Positions 5,359 through 5,638 of a DNA stretch of 5,638 nt are shown piece by piece. The stretch's first letter is position 1. Each line of letters opens with the position of its first letter. The translations under genes were made by a program, and so were the position numbers. The notes under the pieces were generated by a model. That model saw only the letters and a list, made by a program, of their open reading frames with translations. It searched no databases and was not told the DNA's origin. This stretch comes from Actinomycetota bacterium (lineage in GTDB: Bacteria > Actinomycetota > UBA4738). The stretch lies in assembly GCA_005888465.1 (NCBI GenBank), contig VAYJ01000188.1:1-5638 (forward strand), given 5' to 3'.

Positions 5359-5638
5359 TTCGTCGCGTAGACCGGCGTCAGCCAGTCCAGGAACCGTTCG
5401 TCCTCGCCGTGGACGGCTGAAAGGTACAGGTCCTGGAGCGCGCGGGTGATCTCGCCCATCTTGCCCTCGCCGATCGCGCGGCCGTCGACACTCGTGATCG
5501 GCGCGACCTGCACGCCGGTGCCGCAGAGGAACATCTCATCGGCCGTGTACAGCTCCGTCCGGTCGATCCTCCGCTCGCGAACCGGGATCCCGAGCGTCTC
5601 CGCGAGCTGCATCAGGGCGTCTCGCGTGATGCCCACGA
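5355..5638 (-). CDS. ilvE: Branched-chain amino acid aminotransferase, C-terminal part
   Basis: Only the last 93 codons are inside the window; the gene continues past the right edge, and the GTG at 5636-5634 is internal. The product is a fold-type IV PLP enzyme that interconverts Val, Leu and Ile with their 2-oxo acids using 2-oxoglutarate/glutamate. The visible part matches the family C-terminus: GITRDALMQLAETLGI, then ERRIDRTELYTADEMFLCGT, in which the Gly-Thr pair after the ADEMF block contacts the PLP phosphate, then GVQVAPITSVDGRAIGEGK, GEIT and a final DWLTPV. The family is usually near 300 residues, so about two thirds, including the catalytic lysine, is missing from view. The related D-amino acid transaminase and aminodeoxychorismate lyase are less likely given the CGTGVQVAPI block. 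The stop (complement of 5355-5357) lies within the CTAG shared with the SDR stop. Confidence 0.9.
   Translation of the reverse strand, partial: VGITRDALMQLAETLGIPVRERRIDRTELYTADEMFLCGTGVQVAPITSVDGRAIGEGKMGEITRALQDLYLSAVHGEDERFLDWLTPVYATN

Noticed and set aside
3945..5420. Very long plus-strand open frame of 491 codons
   Set aside because: Its product is Arg/Pro/Gly-rich with no recognisable motif. It runs antisense to the amidotransferase gene and out of frame with the SDR gene, both of which have clear family motifs. It is a GC-rich shadow frame.

Overview
This 5.6 kb window comes from a GC-rich bacterial chromosome (about two-thirds G+C by eye, with strong G/C preference at third codon positions). 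A free-standing 5'-3' exonuclease domain of the actinobacterial type, a DivIVA/Wag31-like coiled-coil protein, TAnnnT-type -10 elements and a probably leaderless gene suggest an actinobacterium or close relative, probably uncultured. That assignment is inference. The content is mostly housekeeping and metabolic, and I see no phage, IS element, CRISPR array, tRNA or rRNA.

Layout, left to right. 1-805 (+): 3' part of etfA, electron transfer flavoprotein alpha subunit, cut by the left edge. 806-996: a 191-bp gap with a candidate promoter, a structured stretch and a very good intrinsic terminator ending only 22 bp before the next start. 997-3021 (+): one uninterrupted 674-residue frame that joins a complete 5'-3' exonuclease (about residues 1-292) directly to a complete fold-type I aminotransferase (about 293-674). 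3120-3854 (+): a DivIVA-domain protein with a strong ribosome binding site and an acidic tail. 3861-4538 (-): a class II glutamine amidotransferase-like protein whose GTG start places the catalytic cysteine at position 2. 4579-5358 (+): a short-chain dehydrogenase/reductase fold protein that keeps the NAD(P)-binding motifs but has lost all four classical catalytic-tetrad residues. 5355-5638 (-): C-terminal end of a branched-chain amino acid aminotransferase (ilvE), cut by the right edge.

The genes do not form one obvious pathway. EtfA (electron transfer), the two aminotransferases and the SDR are compatible with amino-acid or acyl metabolism. The exonuclease half and the DivIVA protein belong to DNA processing and to cell division or polar growth. 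The right half is tightly packed: 6 bp between convergent stops at 3854/3861, 40 bp between divergent starts at 4538/4579, and convergent stops sharing CTAG at 5355-5358.

The points most worth a second look are the exonuclease-aminotransferase fusion, the SDR with no canonical catalytic residues, and the promoter/structured RNA/terminator arrangement upstream of the fusion gene.
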